This document shows, one piece after another, positions 7,378 through 15,827 of a stretch of 64,000 nucleotides of DNA. Below the pieces are notes generated by a model. That model searched no databases. It worked only from the letters and a program-made list of their open reading frames with translations, and was not told the DNA's origin. The stretch spans positions 1 through 64,000 of the forward strand of contig JAOUEW010000001.1 of the NCBI GenBank assembly GCA_029858505.1. Reading direction: 5' to 3'. Position 1 is the first letter of the stretch. Every line of letters begins with the position of its first letter. This DNA is from Deltaproteobacteria bacterium. GTDB taxonomy: Bacteria > SAR324 > JACQKK01. The position numbers and the translations under genes are program-made.

Positions 7378-10197
7378 ATGGGCAAATCCCTGGTCATTGT
7401 GGAGTCTCCCACCAAGGCCAAAACCATCTCCAAATTTTTGGGGGCGGACTTTATGGTGGAATCCTCCATTGGCCATGTGCGCGACCTGCCGGAGTCGGCC
7501 AAAGACATTCCCGCCAGCCTGAAAAAAGAACCCTGGGCCCGGGTAGGCATTCAGGTGGATGCCGACTTCCGCCCGCTGTACATCATTCCTGAGCGGAAAG
7601 AAAAACAGATCGCCCTGCTGAAAAAACTGCTGAAAACCGCCGACGCGCTGTATCTGGCCACCGACGAGGACCGGGAGGGAGAAGCCATTTCTTGGCACCT
7701 CACCCAGGTGCTGGAACCCACGGTGCCCACCCACCGGCTGGTGTTTCACGAGATCACCCGCCAGGCCATCCAAAACGCCCTGCAGCACACTCGCCAGGTC
7801 GACGCCCGGCTGGTGACCGCCCAAGAAACCCGCCGGGTGCTGGACCGGTTGTATGGTTACGAAATCTCTCCGCTGCTTTGGCGCAAGATTGGCCCCCAGT
7901 TATCGGCGGGGCGGGTGCAAAGCGTGGCCCTGCGGGTGCTGGTGGCCCGCGAGCGGGAGCGGATGGCCTTCCGCGCGGCCCAATACTGGGGGCTGGAAGC
8001 CCAACTGACCGACCAACAAAAAGACGGTAAGCCATTCACCGCCAAACTGGCCCAGGTCTCGGGCAAAAAAATCGCCGAGGGCGGCGACTTCGACCCGGCC
8101 ACCGGAAGTCTGTCGGCCAAAAAGAAAGACCAAGTGACCGTGCTGGACGAACCCGCCGCCCGCGCCCTGGCCCAAACCCTCACCCAGGCGGCCTGGGTGG
8201 TGGATCACATTGAAGAAAAGCCCTTCACTTCCCAGCCGGCGGCGCCGTTCATCACCAGCACCCTGCAGCAGGAAGCCAGCCGCAAGCTGCGGCTGACCCC
8301 CCAAGAAACCATGCGGGTGGCCCAGTCGCTGTACGAGGAAGGCTATATTACCTACATGCGGACGGACTCTACCTCGCTGTCGGAGCAAGCCATAGCGGCG
8401 GCCAGGGGGGCCATTGCCCAGCGCTTTGGAAAAGAATTTCTGCCCCCCGCCCCCCGGGAATACCGCTCCAAGGTGAAAAACGCCCAAGAGGCCCACGAGG
8501 CCGTCCGCCCGGCGGGGGAGCAATTTACCGCGCCGGAAGACCTGCCCGCCTCGTTGAACCGGGCCCAGAAAGAACTCTACGAACTGATCTGGAAGCGCAC
8601 CCTGGCCAGCCAAATGCCCGACAGCAAGGGCAAGCGCACCACCCTGTCCCTCAGCGCGGGAGAAGCCCGCTTCTCCGCTTCGGGTCAGGTCATTACCTTT
8701 CCCGGTTTCCGCCAAGTGTATCTGGAAGGCACCGATGAACCAGAAGATGGCGAAGAGGGCATTTTGCCCACCCTGACCCAGGGGCAAAAAATCTACTGCC
8801 AGCAGGTCACCCCCCAAGACCACACCACCCAGCCCCCCAGGCGGTTCACCGAAGCAGTGCTGATTCGCGAACTGGAGAAAGCGGGTGTGGGCCGCCCCTC
8901 CACCTACGCCAGCATCATCGACACCATCACCCGGCGCTATGTGTTTAAAAAGGGCGGGTCCCTGGTGCCCACCTTCACCGCCATTGCCGTGGTGGCCCTG
9001 ATGGAAGAATACTTTCCTCACTTGGTGGACCTGAGCTTTACCGCCCACATGGAAGACACCCTGGACGCCATCGCCAACGGCGACCAGCAGCACCTGCCCT
9101 ACCTGAAAGATTTTTACTTTGGCTCGGCCCAGGTGCCGGGGCTGGTGAACCTGGTAAAAGCGGAAATTGACCCCCGCAAAGCCTGCACCATTGCCTTTTG
9201 CGCCGACCCGGAAGGGCGGGCGGTGAACATCCGGGTGGGCAAATACGGCCCGTACCTGGAACGGGGAGAAGACCGGGCCTCGCTGCCCATGGACATGCCC
9301 CCCGATGAACTGACCCCAGAAAAAGCCCTGGCCCTGGTGGCCAGGGGCAACGCCCCGGACCTGCTGGGGTACGACCCCGCCACCGCACTTCCGGTGTACC
9401 TCAAGGTAGGCCGCTTTGGCCCCTACGTGCAGTTGGGCCCGGCAGAAGCCCCCCCTGAGCCAGAATCTCAGCTCGACACCGCTCCCGCGGAACCCGCAGA
9501 ACTTCCAGCCGAGCAAATCAAGGAGGATACCGCGGACACCGAAACCCAGGGGAAAAAGAAACGTAAAGCCGGGGCTAAAACCACCGCCAAAACCACCGCC
9601 AAAACCGGCAAGGGAAAGAAAAAAGCCCCCCCGGTGGAAAAGCCGAAAATGAAATCTTTGCTGCCGGGGCAAACGCCGGAAACCCTGACCCTGGAGCAGG
9701 CCCTGGAGCTGCTTTCCCTGCCCAGGGTGGTGGGAGAAGACGTTGCCACTGGCGAACCAGTGTTGGTGGACTATGGCCGCTTTGGGCCCTATGCCAAAAA
9801 AGGCGCCGACACCCGCTCTCTGCCCAGCCCCAACGTGCTGTTCACCATCGGCATGGATGAACTGGCCGCCCTGTTTGCCCAGCCCAAATCCTTCCGGCGG
9901 GGCCAGGCCCAGGCCTTGAGAGAAATTGGCGCGGTGAAAGAAGGCCCCAACACCGGGGCCCTGGTGAAACTGATGAACGGCCGCTTTGGCCCCTACGTTA
10001 CCGACGGCGAGCTCAACGCCTCGCTGCCCAGGGGAACCGACCCGGCCCAGCTCACCCTGGACGAAGCCCTGGAACTGCTGGCCAAACGGGCCGCCATGGG
10101 CCCAGCCAAACCCCGGGGGCGCTTTGGAAAAGCCGCTGGCAAAAAAGCCGGAGCCGCCCCCGCAAAAAAAGCCGGAAAAAAAGGAAGCCAGGGGTAA
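7378..10197 (+). CDS. topA: DNA topoisomerase I
   Basis: Type IA topoisomerase that relaxes negative supercoils. It is 939 aa from the ATG at 7378, which has a CGGAG site 8 nt upstream; an in-frame GTG at 7369 would overlap that site. The Toprim domain begins VESPTKAKT and has the acidic DEDREGE near residue 96. The active-site Tyr is about residue 326 in YITYMRTDS. Instead of C-terminal C4 zinc fingers it has four repeats with GKYGPY/GRFGPY cores, split by a Lys-rich linker (about 720-760) and ending in a Lys/Ala-rich tail. Such basic tails usually aid DNA binding and processivity. Confidence 0.96.
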   Translation: MGKSLVIVESPTKAKTISKFLGADFMVESSIGHVRDLPESAKDIPASLKKEPWARVGIQVDADFRPLYIIPERKEKQIALLKKLLKTADALYLATDEDREGEAISWHLTQVLEPTVPTHRLVFHEITRQAIQNALQHTRQVDARLVTAQETRRVLDRLYGYEISPLLWRKIGPQLSAGRVQSVALRVLVARERERMAFRAAQYWGLEAQLTDQQKDGKPFTAKLAQVSGKKIAEGGDFDPATGSLSAKKKDQVTVLDEPAARALAQTLTQAAWVVDHIEEKPFTSQPAAPFITSTLQQEASRKLRLTPQETMRVAQSLYEEGYITYMRTDSTSLSEQAIAAARGAIAQRFGKEFLPPAPREYRSKVKNAQEAHEAVRPAGEQFTAPEDLPASLNRAQKELYELIWKRTLASQMPDSKGKRTTLSLSAGEARFSASGQVITFPGFRQVYLEGTDEPEDGEEGILPTLTQGQKIYCQQVTPQDHTTQPPRRFTEAVLIRELEKAGVGRPSTYASIIDTITRRYVFKKGGSLVPTFTAIAVVALMEEYFPHLVDLSFTAHMEDTLDAIANGDQQHLPYLKDFYFGSAQVPGLVNLVKAEIDPRKACTIAFCADPEGRAVNIRVGKYGPYLERGEDRASLPMDMPPDELTPEKALALVARGNAPDLLGYDPATALPVYLKVGRFGPYVQLGPAEAPPEPESQLDTAPAEPAELPAEQIKEDTADTETQGKKKRKAGAKTTAKTTAKTGKGKKKAPPVEKPKMKSLLPGQTPETLTLEQALELLSLPRVVGEDVATGEPVLVDYGRFGPYAKKGADTRSLPSPNVLFTIGMDELAALFAQPKSFRRGQAQALREIGAVKEGPNTGALVKLMNGRFGPYVTDGELNASLPRGTDPAQLTLDEALELLAKRAAMGPAKPRGRFGKAAGKKAGAAPAKKAGKKGSQG

Positions 10198-10200
10198 CCC

Positions 10201-12504
10201 ATGACCCGCCCGCCCCGCGCTGAACCCCCGGCCCATTCTCCCGCCAGCCCCCTGGCGGCCATGCCGGAACTCTACGCCCAAAACACCACCCCCCGCGAGC
10301 AACAGCGCCACGCCCAGGTGTTGGCCCGGCTGGCCGCGCCCGGCGGCCCCTCTGAAATGGTGGTGGAAGGGGTGGTGGGAGAAGACGGCGGCTGGCAGGC
10401 CGAAATCATCACCCACGACTGGGACGAACCGGGCCTGCTGGATAAAATATTCGAAGCCATTCTGCTGTGCATCCGCATTCCCGGCGGGGTGGTGGTCAAG
10501 CGGGCCCGCATTTTCACCGGGCTGCAAGGCCAGGTGGTGAACCTGCTGGAACTGGTGGATTATCACGGCCAGCCCCTGACCCCGGACAACGGGGAGCTGG
10601 TGCTGGAGCGGCTGCGAGACATTCAAAAGGGCGAGCGCACCGTTTTGGAGACCATTGAAAATCTCCCCTTCACTTCCCTCATTCCCCTGCTCACCGAATA
10701 CCCCCTGCTGGACAACGACCGCTCGGAACACTACACCTACCTGGAACTGCCGGTGAAGCGGGTGTCGAACCGTTTCACCAGCGTGCTGTTTCACTTCCTG
10801 GCCCGCTCGGAATTTCAGGTCAACGTGCAGCTGGCAGAGTTTTCCTCCGGCACCGGTTACCGGTTGTGGCTGTGGAACAAAGAGGGCAGCAAACTGGCCG
10901 ACACCCATTTCAGCCGGGTGTCGATGATCTGGGCCTTCGAGGCCATCAACCGCATGGTGATGCGGTTCAACCTGCATTACATTCGCCTGGCTTGGCGCCG
11001 CCGGGCCGGAACTTCAGACCGTCAGTATTGGATGTCTCGCCCCAACCCCAGCCAAGCCGCCCTAGACGTGGAAGCCATTGAACAACTGGCGGCCCTGAAG
11101 GGCTTTGCCGGGCTGGAAGCCCTGGTGGAAGGCGGCTTGCTAGACAGCCGGGATTTTTTCTTCTTGAAAAAATTTTCCCGGTTCTGCCAGCGCCACCAAG
11201 ACGCCATCACCTCGCTGAAGCGGGAGGAACCCACCCCTGAAATCATTGCCCTGTGCCGGGAATATTTTGACCTGCGGCGGCAGTCGGCGCTGATTTTGGG
11301 GCCGTTGTTTCACCAGTTGTGGGAAATGGAGCCCGCCCGCCCCTGGCTTTCCGACAGCCAGCGGATGGAAGCCCTGTGCCGCCCCCTGGACCCTTCGGGT
11401 TACGCCATGGATACCCGGCAGTTGATCTACCGCACCAACTCGCCCTGGATCACCGACCCGGCCCGTGCCCTGGAGCCCTTCCGGCTGATGGCCCGCACCG
11501 GGTCTCCCCTGCGGGAAGACCTGCAAACCGCGGTAGAGGCCAGCCTGGAGGGCTGGACGCCGGATTTTTTGGAAAGCCGCAGGGAAACCTTGGGGAAAGA
11601 ATTTCTGGAGGTACTGGATGAATCCATCCGCCAAGGCACCACCGGCCGGGTGTTCCGGGGGCTGCGCCAAGTGGGGCTGTTGCAGCGCTACCTGCCGGGG
11701 TTCAGCCAGGTGGCGGGGCTGATTCACGTGAACCAAGACCACGTGTACACCGTGGACGAACACACCATCGTGGCCATGGAAGCCGTGACTGGCCTGGGCA
11801 TGCTGGCCCAAGCCCTGCCCAAGGCGGGAAAATCCAGAATGCGCGCCGACTACGCCAAGATTCAAACCCCGGTGGGGCTGTCTCGGTTCGTGCGCAAGTA
11901 CGCCCTGGAAATTCGGGTGCTGCAATCCATTCCGGCCATGCGCGACAACCCCTCCACCGTGCCCTTCTTCAACCTGGTGGATGAGGTGCGGGCCAACAGC
12001 CTGGAATACTTGGTGGAGGTAAACCTGCTGGAACACAGCTTCGCCACCTGCATGACGGCCCTCAACGAAGCGGAAAAAATCCGCGCCGGGTTAGACACCC
12101 TGCTGGCCCATTACCAGGCCCTGCCGTTTTCGGCTAAACGGATGCTGGCGCTCACCGCCCTGCTGCACGACCTGATGAAACCCCACCAAGATCACGGCCC
12201 CCGGCTGGCCCCCCACATCGGCAGCCTGCTGAACACCATGGGCCTGCCCCTTTCCCCCGCCGATGCCGACACCGTGGCTTGGCTGGTGGCCCACCACCTG
12301 GACCTGGCCGGGCTGCTGCAACGGATGGGCAAGGAGGGAGACCAGGCCATTCACCAATACGTGCGCGAAGCCCACGACCCAGAGCGGGTGCGGCTGTTGA
12401 TTCTGTTCACCTACGCCGACCGGCTGGCGGTGTTTGGCGAACCCGCCCGCAACGCCCACAACGCCCTGGTATTGTCGGATCTGCTGCGAATGGTGGAAGG
12501 GTAA
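10201..12504 (+). CDS. GlnD-related ACT-ACT-HD protein lacking the nucleotidyltransferase domain
   Basis: A 767-aa protein clearly related to the PII uridylyltransferase GlnD but rearranged. Residues about 52-120 look like an ACT domain (core DEPGLLDKIF...ARIFTG) and about 180-260 like a second. The middle matches the GlnD linker, including GLLQRYLPGFSQVAG and HVYTVDEHT (518 onward). The HD phosphohydrolase signature LLHDLMKP is near 654, with later AHHLDLAG and TYADRLAV. I see no GSxxR...DxD nucleotidyltransferase motif anywhere, and nothing follows the HD domain. It may be a uridylyl-removing or signalling hydrolase controlled by amino acids through ACT domains. It starts 3 bp after topA. 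Confidence 0.8.
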   Translation: MTRPPRAEPPAHSPASPLAAMPELYAQNTTPREQQRHAQVLARLAAPGGPSEMVVEGVVGEDGGWQAEIITHDWDEPGLLDKIFEAILLCIRIPGGVVVKRARIFTGLQGQVVNLLELVDYHGQPLTPDNGELVLERLRDIQKGERTVLETIENLPFTSLIPLLTEYPLLDNDRSEHYTYLELPVKRVSNRFTSVLFHFLARSEFQVNVQLAEFSSGTGYRLWLWNKEGSKLADTHFSRVSMIWAFEAINRMVMRFNLHYIRLAWRRRAGTSDRQYWMSRPNPSQAALDVEAIEQLAALKGFAGLEALVEGGLLDSRDFFFLKKFSRFCQRHQDAITSLKREEPTPEIIALCREYFDLRRQSALILGPLFHQLWEMEPARPWLSDSQRMEALCRPLDPSGYAMDTRQLIYRTNSPWITDPARALEPFRLMARTGSPLREDLQTAVEASLEGWTPDFLESRRETLGKEFLEVLDESIRQGTTGRVFRGLRQVGLLQRYLPGFSQVAGLIHVNQDHVYTVDEHTIVAMEAVTGLGMLAQALPKAGKSRMRADYAKIQTPVGLSRFVRKYALEIRVLQSIPAMRDNPSTVPFFNLVDEVRANSLEYLVEVNLLEHSFATCMTALNEAEKIRAGLDTLLAHYQALPFSAKRMLALTALLHDLMKPHQDHGPRLAPHIGSLLNTMGLPLSPADADTVAWLVAHHLDLAGLLQRMGKEGDQAIHQYVREAHDPERVRLLILFTYADRLAVFGEPARNAHNALVLSDLLRMVEG

Positions 12505-12510
12505 GGGGAT

Positions 12511-12527
12511 TGGGGGCGAAGCCCCCC
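12511..12527. terminator. GC hairpin between convergent genes
   Basis: GGGGGC-GAA-GCCCCC gives a 6-bp GC stem in the 38-bp gap between the convergent GlnD-like gene and panC. The position suits a bidirectional terminator, although the T-run is weak. The same hairpin recurs in other gaps of the window. Confidence 0.5.
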
Positions 12528-12542
12528 AACTATCTTTCGAAT

Positions 12543-13382
12543 TCAATCTTCCAAAAGAATATTGTCAATCAGCCGAGTGGTGCCCAGCCGCACAGCCAAC
12601 GAGGCCATGGCCCGGCCCTCCACCACGTCCAATTCCGCCAGGGTATCGGGGTCGGCCACCGACACGTAATCCAGCCGGGCCAAGGGTTCGGCCTCCACCA
12701 CATGTTGCATGCGCTGGCGCAGCACCTGGGCCTCGCGCTGGCCAGACGCAAAGGCCGTGCGGGCCAGTTCCAACGCGCGGAACAACACCGGGGCGGCGTG
12801 CAGTTCATCGGGTTTTAAATATTGATTACGGCTGCTCATGGCCAAGCCGTCTTTTTCCCGCAGGGTGGGGCAAGTCACGATTTCCACCTGGGGGAACAAA
12901 TCCGCGGCCATGCGGCGGATCACCGCCACCTGCTGGCCGTCTTTCTGGCCAAAGTAGGCCCGATCTGGCCGCACCAGGGTAAACAGCCGGGCCACCACCG
13001 TGGCCACCCCTTCAAAATGGCCAGGGCGGCTGGCCCCTTCCAGCACATCGCCCATTCCCTCTACCCGCACCCGGCTGGCAAAACCTGGCGGGTAAATGTC
13101 CTCCACCCTGGGCACAAATACCACATCGGCCGGGGCCCGCACCGCCAGTTGATGCAGGTCGGCCTGCAAGGGGCGGGGATAACGCTTAAAATCTTCACCG
13201 GGGCCAAATTGGGTGGGGTTCACAAAAATGCTCACGGCCACCCGGTCGTTTTCCACCATGGCCCGCCGCACCAGAGACAAATGCCCCGGGTGCAGGGCGC
13301 CCATGGTGGGCACAAAACCCAGGGTGCCCCGCAACTGGTCCCGGGCCGACAACCAGTCTTCCAGGGTATTCAATACCTTCAT
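12543..13382 (-). CDS. panC: Pantothenate synthetase (pantoate-beta-alanine ligase)
   Basis: Makes pantothenate from pantoate and beta-alanine with ATP, on the route to coenzyme A. It is 279 aa from the ATG at 13382; the frame stays open upstream without homology. Family motifs in order: VPTMGALHPGHLSL (HxGH nucleotide site), FVNPTQFGPGEDFKRYPR, RPGHFEGVATVVARLF, FGQKDGQQ and CPTLREKDGLAMSSRN (the KMSKS-like ATP loop). It follows a small membrane-anchored gene by 23 bp on the same strand. panB and panD are not in the window. Confidence 0.96.
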   Translation of the reverse strand: MKVLNTLEDWLSARDQLRGTLGFVPTMGALHPGHLSLVRRAMVENDRVAVSIFVNPTQFGPGEDFKRYPRPLQADLHQLAVRAPADVVFVPRVEDIYPPGFASRVRVEGMGDVLEGASRPGHFEGVATVVARLFTLVRPDRAYFGQKDGQQVAVIRRMAADLFPQVEIVTCPTLREKDGLAMSSRNQYLKPDELHAAPVLFRALELARTAFASGQREAQVLRQRMQHVVEAEPLARLDYVSVADPDTLAELDVVEGRAMASLAVRLGTTRLIDNILLED

Positions 13383-13405
13383 GGGGGGGTCTCTTGGCTG
13401 CCAGG

Positions 13406-13903
13406 TTACGGCCGACAGGGCTTGCGATTGTTGGTCTGGGCGCAGGACGCACTGTTGATCAGCTTGTCCAGGCTGGCATCGGGGGAGCTGCACACCAAGT
13501 TGGCGCCGTCGCTGTCAGGGTCCTTGGGAAAGGTTCCCAACGAACGGCAATGGTGCCAGGCCATGTCTTTCTTCAGCCGCAGGGTCATGGTGGCCGACCC
13601 CATCAGGTTGCGCATTCCCATGCCGCGCAGGGTATCCTGGTATTCCTTGGCTGGCAGGCACCAAAAGGGCTGGCCTGGGCGCCACAGGGGAGAAAGGCTT
13701 TGCATTTGGGTTCCGCACCAAGCCCGGGCCAAGCGTTCCTCCGCCAGGGTTTCCGGGGTCACCACCGGTTCGGGGGTTTCCAGCACGGCAATCCGCCCCC
13801 CCATGGCCGAAAATATGCTCCAGCCCCCCACCACGCCCAGCACCCCCACAATCACCAGCCAAGTGACAAGTTTTTGAGAATCTTTGGGTTCCGTTGGGGT
13901 CAT
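13406..13903 (-). CDS. Cys-rich single-pass membrane-anchored protein, unknown function
   Basis: I do not recognise a family. The 165-aa protein has one hydrophobic segment (about 11-35, LVTWLVIVGVLGVVGGW) after a short polar N-terminus, so it is probably an inner-membrane anchor with a periplasmic tail. The tail has six Cys in the contexts AWCG, FWCLP, HHCR, LVCS, ASCA and KPCRP, enough for three disulfides. It is 23 bp upstream of panC in the same direction and divergent from the second lnt. Codon use looks like the neighbours, supporting a real gene. Confidence 0.65.
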   Translation of the reverse strand: MTPTEPKDSQKLVTWLVIVGVLGVVGGWSIFSAMGGRIAVLETPEPVVTPETLAEERLARAWCGTQMQSLSPLWRPGQPFWCLPAKEYQDTLRGMGMRNLMGSATMTLRLKKDMAWHHCRSLGTFPKDPDSDGANLVCSSPDASLDKLINSASCAQTNNRKPCRP

Positions 13904-14010
13904 GGGCCGCCTGTTGGAAGGGTGGAAAAGAAAAAAACACGAGTGATAGAAACATTCTGGTCAACCTGAGGTTTATTTTCAAGAGGTTTCACCCCCCCCC
14001 AAGGCGCTCC

Positions 14011-15588
14011 ATGGGCAGATTCTTCTCATCCAAAGCGGTGCTGCTGGTGCCCTTCACCGCCCTGTTGACGCTTCCCGCCCATCCCCCCCTTCACATGCCC
14101 CCCTGGGGCTGGGTGGCCCTGGCCCCGGTGGCGTGGGGGCTGGCGGGCCCCGGCCCCGGCACCCTGGGCTGGCTGGGGCTGGGCTGGGGCTGGGGGGTGA
14201 TTTTTTACGGCCTGCGGTTGGAATGGCTGCCCGACACCCTGGGCCAAAAAGGGGGCATTCCCCCAGAGACGGCCATGGGTTTTTCGGCGGCGGTGGTGCT
14301 GGCCCTGGGGTTGTTCCCCGCCCTGGCCATGGGGGTTACCCGCTGGGCCCGGCTGCGCCATGGCCTCAACCCGTTGGTCATGTTCCCGGTGTTGTACGCC
14401 CTGCAAGACGCTTTGCTGGGGGTGTTCCCCTTTGGCGGGGTGCCCTGGGGCACCCTGGCCGCCACCCAGACCGACACCCTGGCCGCCCGCTGGCTGGTGC
14501 CCTGGGGCAGCTCGCTGCTGGTGCTGGCCATGGCCCTGGGGGGCTCGGCCTGGGCGGCCTGGGGCAGCCAGATGGTCAAGCATCCTACGGTGAAACATTG
14601 GGCGCATCGTCCAGCTTGGTCACTATTCAGCGGGGGTCTGTTGCTGTTGGTTACCGGGCTGGTATCGGCTCCAGTCCCGGCCACGCCACCGCCCGCGCAA
14701 CCTGAAAGCCCCCGTGTGGTGCTGGTGCCGGGGAACCTGCCGGTGGGCCTGATGGCCAACCCCGGCTTGGCTCCGTTTCAACGAGACGACCAACTGGCCC
14801 GCAGCCGGGCCGGAGTGGAACACCTGCGGAACACCAACGATTGGCGGGGGCCGGTGCTGGTGGTGTGGCCAGAGAGCGCCATTGCCGGTCTGCCCGCCCA
14901 GGGGCCCATGCTTGGGGAGCTGGAGCGGGCGGCAAAAGACATGGGGGCCCTGGTGTTGTGGGGGGCCAACGGTCAGCTGACCCACCAGGGAATCCCCCGC
15001 GGCACCAACTCGGCTTGGCTGGTGGGAGGGCCCGCCGTGCTGCGCTACGACAAACGGTTTCTGGTGGCCTTTGGCGAATACGTTCCCTGGGGCTTCCGCT
15101 GGATGCTGGGCCGCAAAGTCACCGCCGGAGACCAAGACGATTTGGCGGGAACCTCTCCCCCGGTGTTGGCCTGGGGGAACGAACGGGTGGGGGTGGCCAT
15201 CTGCCAAGAAAGCACCCTGCCCCTGGCCTTCGCCCAGGCCGCCCAGGGCACCCGCTTGGTGGCGGTGCTGGCCAACGACGCTTGGCTGCCCCCCCGCGGG
15301 GCCAGCCACCACCTGCGGCTCTCCGCCCTGCGGGGGTTAGAAACCGGCCGCCCGGTGGCCGTGGCGGCCAACGGGGGATATAGCGGTGTGCTGTGGCGGG
15401 GGCGGCCCATCCCATTGGCAGCGCCAACACAAACCGGGTTGCCAGCGCCTGAGCCGTTCTGGCTGGCCTCGGCCCTGCCCCCGGTGGAAAACACCCCCTG
15501 GCTAACCTGGGGATATCTGCCCTTGTTTTTCATGGCAGGTCTGCTGACCCTGGGCGCATGGCTGCTGCGCCGCCCGCCGGAAGAGTAA
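14011..15588 (+). CDS. lnt: Apolipoprotein N-acyltransferase (second, divergent copy)
   Basis: A second nitrilase-domain acyltransferase, 525 aa, with an N-terminal membrane region and one membrane segment at the C-terminus. The catalytic triad is complete: Glu288 in VVWPESA, Lys348 in YDKRFLVAFGEYVPW and Cys398 in VAICQES. The Cys motif (ICQE) differs from the first copy (ICFD), and overall identity looks low, so this is an old duplication or a separate acquisition rather than a recent one. I chose the ATG at 14011 ahead of the first hydrophobic segment. It could be the housekeeping Lnt or a specialised acyltransferase. Confidence 0.85.
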   Translation: MGRFFSSKAVLLVPFTALLTLPAHPPLHMPPWGWVALAPVAWGLAGPGPGTLGWLGLGWGWGVIFYGLRLEWLPDTLGQKGGIPPETAMGFSAAVVLALGLFPALAMGVTRWARLRHGLNPLVMFPVLYALQDALLGVFPFGGVPWGTLAATQTDTLAARWLVPWGSSLLVLAMALGGSAWAAWGSQMVKHPTVKHWAHRPAWSLFSGGLLLLVTGLVSAPVPATPPPAQPESPRVVLVPGNLPVGLMANPGLAPFQRDDQLARSRAGVEHLRNTNDWRGPVLVVWPESAIAGLPAQGPMLGELERAAKDMGALVLWGANGQLTHQGIPRGTNSAWLVGGPAVLRYDKRFLVAFGEYVPWGFRWMLGRKVTAGDQDDLAGTSPPVLAWGNERVGVAICQESTLPLAFAQAAQGTRLVAVLANDAWLPPRGASHHLRLSALRGLETGRPVAVAANGGYSGVLWRGRPIPLAAPTQTGLPAPEPFWLASALPPVENTPWLTWGYLPLFFMAGLLTLGAWLLRRPPEE

Positions 15589-15680
15589 ACACATGGCACA
15601 ATGTATGAGATGATCGAAACACATTTCTATGATCAGGGGCGGCCAAGCCCCCCCATGGATATCCAGAAATCTCCTCCAGA

Positions 15681-15796
15681 GTTTTTGCCGTGAATGGGGG
15701 GGAATGGGGGGCCAAGCCCCCCCCAATAAAATCATCCCCCTTCCCTCAGGGAAGGGGGCAGGGGGATGGGAAAAAATAAGTTATGCAGATGTCTCA
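15681..15796 (+). repeat. GC-hairpin repeat (family B), long copy
   Basis: The 239-bp gap before the Ste24-type protease has no gene. It holds GTTTTTGCCGTGAA (15681), a GGGGGCCAAGCCCCCC hairpin (about 15706-15722), a perfect 11-bp hairpin CCCCCTTCCCT/AGGGAAGGGGG (15736-15758) and GATGGGAAAAAATA (15765-15778). The same blocks recur near 30342, 58708 and 60342, always between genes. The 11-bp hairpin could terminate transcription from lnt. Confidence 0.7.
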
Positions 15797-15827
15797 TCCA
15801 TTCTCTCAACCGATGACCGGAGCTTTC

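Noticed and set aside
7900-10977. 1025-codon minus-strand frame across topA and the GlnD-like gene
   Set aside because: Composition (Gly, Gln, His-rich) is typical of antisense frames here, and two well-supported + strand genes cover it.
10201-12504. Annotation as a true PII uridylyltransferase (glnD)
   Set aside because: No nucleotidyltransferase motif is present, so the standard name would overstate its function.
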